DNA from: Methanobacteriota archaeon
Lineage (GTDB): Archaea > Thermoplasmatota > Thermoplasmata > RBG-16-68-12
Length of the DNA stretch: 8,124 nt
Assembly (NCBI GenBank): GCA_005878325.1
Contig: VBMR01000001.1
Coordinates: 1-8,124, forward strand
Reading direction: 5' to 3'
Below, piece by piece: positions 6,111 to 8,124 of this stretch; positions within the stretch are counted from its first letter, which is position 1, and every line of letters starts with the position of its first letter. The position numbers were made by a program, and so were the translations under genes. The notes under the pieces were generated by a model. The model did no database searches. It saw nothing but the letters and a program-made list of their open reading frames with translations, and was not told the DNA's origin.

Positions 6111-7676
6111 ATGGCCACTGCGATTCCGGATCGGTTCAACGCGGCCCAGTTTTTCGTGGACCGCCATCTCGACGAGGGGCGCGGGAACCGGCCCGCGTTC
6201 CGCTGTGAAGGTCGTCGCCACACCTATGCCGAAGTGTGGGAGAGAGCGAATCGGGTGGGAAACGCACTGCTCCGGGATGGCGTGGGGCGGGGCGATCGGG
6301 TCCTCTTGATCCTCCTCGATGGGCCGGAGTTCGTCGCGACGTTCTTCGGCTCCATGAAAATCGGTGCGGTGCCGGTTCCCGTCAGCACGCTGATGCGGTC
6401 CTCCGACTACCGCTTCTTCCTGGACGACAGCGGAGCGAAGGTGGTCGTTGCCTCGGGGCCGCTCTGGGCCGAGGTCGGCCCGGCACTTGCATCGGCGAAA
6501 CGCCTCGAACGCGCCGTGGTCGTGGGATCGGCGCCTCCGCACCTCACGTTTGATGAATGGATCGCGGACTCTTCGACGTCCCTCGTACCCGCGGACACGT
6601 CGAAGGACGACCCGGCTTTCTGGTTGTATTCCTCGGGTTCGACCGGTTCCCCGAAGGGGGCGGTGCACCGCCACCGGGACATGCTCGTCTGCTCCGACAC
6701 CTACGCGCGCCAGGTTCTCGACATCCGCGACACGGACGTCACCTTCTCCGCCGCCAAGTTGTTCTTCGCCTACGGCCTCGGCAACAACCTGTATTTCCCC
6801 ATGCGCGTGGGCGCCGTGGCCGTCCTGTTCGCCGGACGACCAACACCGGAGGCTGTGTTCGAAATCCTCGACCGCGAGCGGCCCACGCTGTTCTTCGCCG
6901 TCCCAACGCTGTACGCTGCGATGCTCCAGGTGAAGGACGCAGCATCCCGGTTCGATCTGTCCTCCCTGAGGCGATGCGTCTCCGCGGGAGAATCCCTCCC
7001 GGCAGACATCTACCGTCGTTGGGTCGATCGCTTCCACGTCGAAATCCTCGACGGCATCGGGACGACGGAGATCCTCCATATCTTCCTCTCGAACCGCCCC
7101 GGGCAAGTGCGACCCGGGTCGTCGGGCGTGCCGGTCCCGGGATATGAGGCCATCGTCGTCGATGAGGCGGGGACGCCTCTGCCGGTCGGCGAGATCGGGA
7201 ACCTGCGCGTGAAGGGAGAGTCGACGATGGCCGGCTACTGGAATCGGCCCGAGAAGACGGACGAGGTGCTCCATGGTCCCTGGATCGAAACCGGTGACAA
7301 GTACTATGTCGACGAGGAAGGTTTCTTCTGGTACTGCGGTCGCAGCGACGACATGCTCAAGGTCGGAGGCATCTGGGTATCGCCGATCGAGGTGGAAAAC
7401 ATCCTCGTCGGCCATCCCGCGGTCCTCGAGGCCGCAGTCGTGGGGCAACCGGATGCCGATGCCCTCGTGAAGCCCAAGGCCTTCGTCGTCCTAAACCGGT
7501 CGAGCGAGGCTTCGCCGGCACTGGCGGAAGAACTGCAGGAGTTCGTCCGCGCTCGCATCGCCCCCTACAAACGACCGCGGTGGATCGAGTTCGTCCCCTC
7601 CCTTCCAAAGACCGCGACGGGCAAGATCCAGCGGTACAAGCTTCGTGAATTAGGCTCGTGGTCGACGGCGGCGTAG
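6111..7676 (+). CDS. Benzoate-CoA ligase family acyl-CoA synthetase
   Basis: An ANL-superfamily adenylate-forming enzyme that activates an aromatic or related carboxylic acid to its CoA thioester using ATP. It has 521 residues, as expected for benzoate-CoA ligases (TIGR02262 type). Motifs in order are YSSGSTGSPKGAV (173-185, ATP phosphate loop), AKLFFAYGLGNNLYFP (215-230, closely like BadA-type enzymes), DGIGTTE (314-320), GYWNRPEKT (375-383), ETGD (393-396), YCGRSDDMLKVGG (408-420, with hinge Arg411 region), and PKTATGKIQR (499-508, catalytic Lys505). All core residues are present. The ATG at 6111 is chosen because MATAIPDRFNAAQFFVDRHL aligns with family N-termini; the 69 codons upstream overlap the divergent hydrolase gene and look non-coding. 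Specificity within the family (benzoate, hydroxybenzoate, or another acid) is not readable by eye. No benzoyl-CoA reductase or epoxidase genes are in the window. Confidence 0.92.
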   Translation: MATAIPDRFNAAQFFVDRHLDEGRGNRPAFRCEGRRHTYAEVWERANRVGNALLRDGVGRGDRVLLILLDGPEFVATFFGSMKIGAVPVPVSTLMRSSDYRFFLDDSGAKVVVASGPLWAEVGPALASAKRLERAVVVGSAPPHLTFDEWIADSSTSLVPADTSKDDPAFWLYSSGSTGSPKGAVHRHRDMLVCSDTYARQVLDIRDTDVTFSAAKLFFAYGLGNNLYFPMRVGAVAVLFAGRPTPEAVFEILDRERPTLFFAVPTLYAAMLQVKDAASRFDLSSLRRCVSAGESLPADIYRRWVDRFHVEILDGIGTTEILHIFLSNRPGQVRPGSSGVPVPGYEAIVVDEAGTPLPVGEIGNLRVKGESTMAGYWNRPEKTDEVLHGPWIETGDKYYVDEEGFFWYCGRSDDMLKVGGIWVSPIEVENILVGHPAVLEAAVVGQPDADALVKPKAFVVLNRSSEASPALAEELQEFVRARIAPYKRPRWIEFVPSLPKTATGKIQRYKLRELGSWSTAA

Positions 7677-7692
7677 CCCGAAAGCCAGTCGC

Positions 7693-7708
7693 GGAAAACC
7701 TTCAAGTA
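7693..7708 (+). promoter_or_regulatory. Archaeal BRE/TATA promoter of the second aldo/keto reductase
   Basis: GGAAAACC followed by TTCAAGTA has BRE-plus-TATA form. Its centre lies about 27 nt before the ATG at 7731, so transcription would start at or next to the start codon and the mRNA would be leaderless. It also suggests this gene is transcribed independently of the ligase. Confidence 0.55.
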
Positions 7709-7730
7709 GCTCCCGCGAGTGCGTCCGGCG

Positions 7731-8124
7731 ATGGCGCTGACCCTTCAGTCCCGCGTCCCCCTGAACGACGGAAACACGATGCCGGTCTTCGGACTCGGCG
7801 TCTGGCAGGCCGGGCCGGGGAAGGAGACCCGGCGGGCGGTGGAACACGCCCTGAAGATCGGGTATCGTTTGATTGACACGGCGAAGATGTACGGGAACGA
7901 GCGGGATGTCGGGGCCGCCGTCCGCGAGAGCGGGATCCCGCGGCAAGAGATTTTCGTGACGACGAAACTGTGGAACGACGACCATGGGTACGAGCACGCG
8001 CTTCGCGGCTTCGAACGAAGCCGCAAGGAGCTTGGCCTGGAGTACGTGGACCTGTACCTGATCCACTGGCCCGAATCCCGGCTCCGGCAGGAGTCGTGGA
8101 AAGCTCTGTTGAAGGTGCAGGAGG
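7731..8124 (+). CDS. Aldo/keto reductase, AKR5-like (partial, C-terminus beyond window end)
   Basis: The first 131 residues of an NADPH-dependent aldo/keto reductase related to 2,5-diketo-D-gluconate reductase and YvgN-type enzymes, normally about 270-280 residues. The N-terminus reads VPLNDGNTMPVFGLGVWQ. The catalytic tetrad is complete: Asp49 and Tyr54 in IDTAKMYGNE, Lys79 in TTKLWNDD, and His112 in YLIHWP. It belongs to a different AKR branch from the reductase at 1539-2519, so the two are not recent duplicates. The ATG at 7731 follows the ligase stop by 54 nt, has no ribosome binding site, and sits at leaderless spacing from an AT-rich promoter element. The substrate is unknown. Confidence 0.92.
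   Translation, partial: MALTLQSRVPLNDGNTMPVFGLGVWQAGPGKETRRAVEHALKIGYRLIDTAKMYGNERDVGAAVRESGIPRQEIFVTTKLWNDDHGYEHALRGFERSRKELGLEYVDLYLIHWPESRLRQESWKALLKVQE

Noticed and set aside
5814..7448. 544-residue minus-strand open frame
   Set aside because: It is antisense to the CoA ligase, whose full set of ANL motifs on the plus strand leaves no doubt about the coding strand.
1..8124. CRISPR arrays, tRNA or rRNA genes, insertion sequences
   Set aside because: No regularly spaced repeats, cloverleaf-like sequence, rRNA-like stretch or transposase frame was seen.

Overview
The window reads as a piece of a high-GC archaeal chromosome. The archaeal assignment rests on promoter architecture. A clean A/T box (TATAAATAAA read on the minus strand, 5042-5051) lies about 25-30 nt before a VapB-type start. 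A box of the same kind (TTCAAGTA, 7701-7708) lies about 27 nt before the last gene, so both genes are probably leaderless. Two other genes instead carry GGAGG-type ribosome binding sites. Mixed leaderless and Shine-Dalgarno genes, high GC and metabolic enzymes of this kind would suit an uncultivated high-GC Thermoplasmatota-like lineage, but that placement is inference. Strong codon-position GC bias produces long spurious ORFs opposite almost every gene.

Layout, left to right. Positions 1-1437 (minus) hold the first 479 residues of an Aquifex-type aconitase, cut by the window edge. An aldo/keto reductase (1539-2519, minus) lies upstream of it on the same strand. A 129-nt divergent control region (2520-2648) has three copies of an 8-mer, two of them forming a perfect palindrome. 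To its right runs an NAD(P)-dependent epimerase/reductase (2649-3680, plus), convergent with a classical SDR (3691-4416, minus) only 10 nt away. Next is a VapBC-type locus on the minus strand: an intact AbrB-fold antitoxin (4781-5017) with its own TATA box and an operator-like palindrome, overlapping a PIN-domain toxin (4560-4794) that has lost its middle and changed frame. A DDAH/arginine-deiminase-fold hydrolase (5144-6010, minus) is divergent from a benzoate-CoA-ligase-type acyl-CoA synthetase (6111-7676, plus). A second aldo/keto reductase (from 7731, plus) runs off the right end.

Most of the window is oxidoreductase and central-metabolism cargo in single-gene or two-gene units, not one obvious operon. 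A shared pathway (for example aromatic acid activation by the ligase plus carbonyl reduction by the reductases) is possible but not shown by the arrangement. I found no undescribed multi-gene system. The most informative items are the decayed VapC with a hairpin and repeats at its breakpoint, the palindromic 8-mer control region, and a serine at an expected iron-sulfur ligand position in the aconitase.
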